This document shows positions 63,348 to 64,000 of a DNA stretch of 64,000 nt, one piece after another (position 1 is the first letter of the stretch; every line of letters begins with the position of its first letter). The notes under the pieces are model-generated. The model saw nothing but the letters and a program-made list of their open reading frames with translations, was not told the origin of the DNA and did no database searches. The DNA is from Alcanivoracaceae bacterium (GTDB lineage Bacteria > Pseudomonadota > Gammaproteobacteria > Xanthomonadales > Marinicellaceae): NCBI GenBank assembly GCA_016744455.1, contig JADGEI010000006.1:62001-126000 (forward strand), written 5' to 3'. The translations under genes and the position numbers were made by a program.

Positions 63348-64000
63348 TAAAGCATTATTTTTGATTTTGGTATTATTAGCTATTTCTAGTTACTTTGTTA
63401 TAAAAAACAATAAATCAACTGAAGCTTCAACCCAGTTAAACTATTTAATACCTGAGCTTCAAAATAAAATAAACGATGTCACGACTGTAAACCTAAGTAA
63501 TGATAAGCAAAAGGTCACTTTAACTAAGGAAAATGGGGTCTGGCAAATTGCAGAACATGATAGTTATTTTGCTGATGCGAATAAAGTTGCGGCTTTATTG
63601 ATGGAGTTACGTACATTAAAACTTAAGCAAATGAAAACCAATAACCCGGATAACTATAGCAAATTAGGTTTGGGTACTGGTGCTTCTCAGGTTGTTTTGA
63701 AGAATGATCATGGTGAATTTGCAAATGTATCAATTGGTAATACTGCTCATCATGGACAAGGAACCTATGTGCGAAGAAGTGAAGAAAAACAGTCGTGGTT
63801 AGTTGATGGTGAAACAAACATAATCATTGATAATAAAGAATGGATAGTCACTACAATTATCAACGTTGATAGCAGTCAAATTAAATCAATTAATTACACT
63901 CCTGCAAATTCACCAACTTTTGAGATTAATAAAGCCACACCTGCTGATCAAAACTTCCTATTAAAAAACATCCCTGAAAATATGCAGTTAAAAGCTGACA
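63337..64000 (+). CDS. DUF4340 domain protein, 5' part, cut by window edge
   Basis: About 221 codons are open to the end of the window from the ATG at 63337, with GGAGG just ahead. An N-terminal signal anchor (about 6-23) precedes a beta-rich extracytoplasmic part with repeating KVTLTKENGVWQIAEHDSYFAD-like units (about 54-75), as in DUF4340 proteins. These regularly follow GldF/GldG-type genes, so it is the fourth subunit candidate of this ABC system. Its biochemical role is not known. Confidence 0.82.
   Translation, partial: MQNNKALFLILVLLAISSYFVIKNNKSTEASTQLNYLIPELQNKINDVTTVNLSNDKQKVTLTKENGVWQIAEHDSYFADANKVAALLMELRTLKLKQMKTNNPDNYSKLGLGTGASQVVLKNDHGEFANVSIGNTAHHGQGTYVRRSEEKQSWLVDGETNIIIDNKEWIVTTIINVDSSQIKSINYTPANSPTFEINKATPADQNFLLKNIPENMQLKAD

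Noticed and set aside
59814-64000. Gliding motility system, suggested by GldA/F/G similarity
   Set aside because: Only the ABC part is present, and this ABC type with DUF4340 is widespread in non-gliding Proteobacteria; no other gliding genes are seen.
1-64000. CRISPR arrays, insertion sequences, integrases, phage genes, toxin-antitoxin pairs, tRNA or rRNA genes
   Set aside because: I looked for regular short repeats with spacers, transposase or integrase motifs, paired small ORFs and tRNA-like cloverleaf ends and found no convincing case.

Overview
The window is AT-rich (by eye in the mid-30s % GC) and comes from a gammaproteobacterium. The markers are a 6S RNA gene between zapA and the 5-formyl-THF cyclo-ligase gene, a YgfB (UPF0149) gene divergent from zapA, rplM-rpsI, a maf-rng-yhdP run, a system I cytochrome c maturation cluster, thioredoxin 2, a UvrY/GacA-type regulator and dnaK-dnaJ. 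An IPTL-CTERM-like tail, a choice-of-anchor-U-like domain, a C-terminal FE tail and a full kynurenine cluster fit a marine, heterotrophic Marinicella-like lineage. That taxon is a guess from recalled family patterns, not a search result. No rRNA, tRNA, CRISPR array, prophage or insertion sequence was seen.

Layout. 1-3.4 kb: a cut-off S9 prolyl-oligopeptidase-type gene, an FHA-like membrane protein and a secreted protein with a sorting tail. 3.4-8.5 kb: housekeeping genes (rpiA, fau, 6S RNA, zapA, a small coiled-coil gene, ygfB, rplM-rpsI, trxC, uvrY). 8.7-16.2 kb: a long-form GAPDH, a patatin phospholipase, queF, smc, a CsaA-like tRNA-binding protein and a cold-shock protein. 16.4-21.8 kb: an RND efflux operon (trhA, tetR, adaptor, pump) with a TetR-type palindrome inside its promoter. 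21.8-32.1 kb: AMP nucleosidase, then the tryptophan-kynurenine catabolic cluster. 32.3-39.7 kb: rsfS-rlmH-maf-rng-yhdP-pqiA-like. 39.8-45.2 kb: ccmEFGHI after pdxJ. 45.3-53.4 kb: a large secreted Asp-box protein, a stand-alone formate dehydrogenase alpha chain, a stand-alone biotin carboxylase/carrier protein and an exported histidine phosphatase. 53.6-57.6 kb: dnaK, dnaJ, dapB. 57.8-64 kb: a 3-hydroxyacyl-CoA dehydrogenase-type SDR, an aspartoacylase-like hydrolase and a GldA/F/G-type ABC operon running off the end.

The most coherent system is the kynurenine cluster. Tryptophan 2,3-dioxygenase, a divergent cyclase-family formamidase candidate, kynurenine 3-monooxygenase, kynureninase, 3-hydroxyanthranilate dioxygenase, ACMS decarboxylase, 2-aminomuconate-semialdehyde dehydrogenase and a RidA-type 2-aminomuconate deaminase together would carry tryptophan to 4-oxalocrotonate. 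The cluster also has an SDR that has lost its catalytic Tyr/Lys pair, a VOC protein, and dyad elements with no regulator gene nearby. Other items for a second look are a promoter that would make the zapA-operon mRNA leaderless, a two-palindrome element before kynU, and the C-terminal tails of the two exported proteins.
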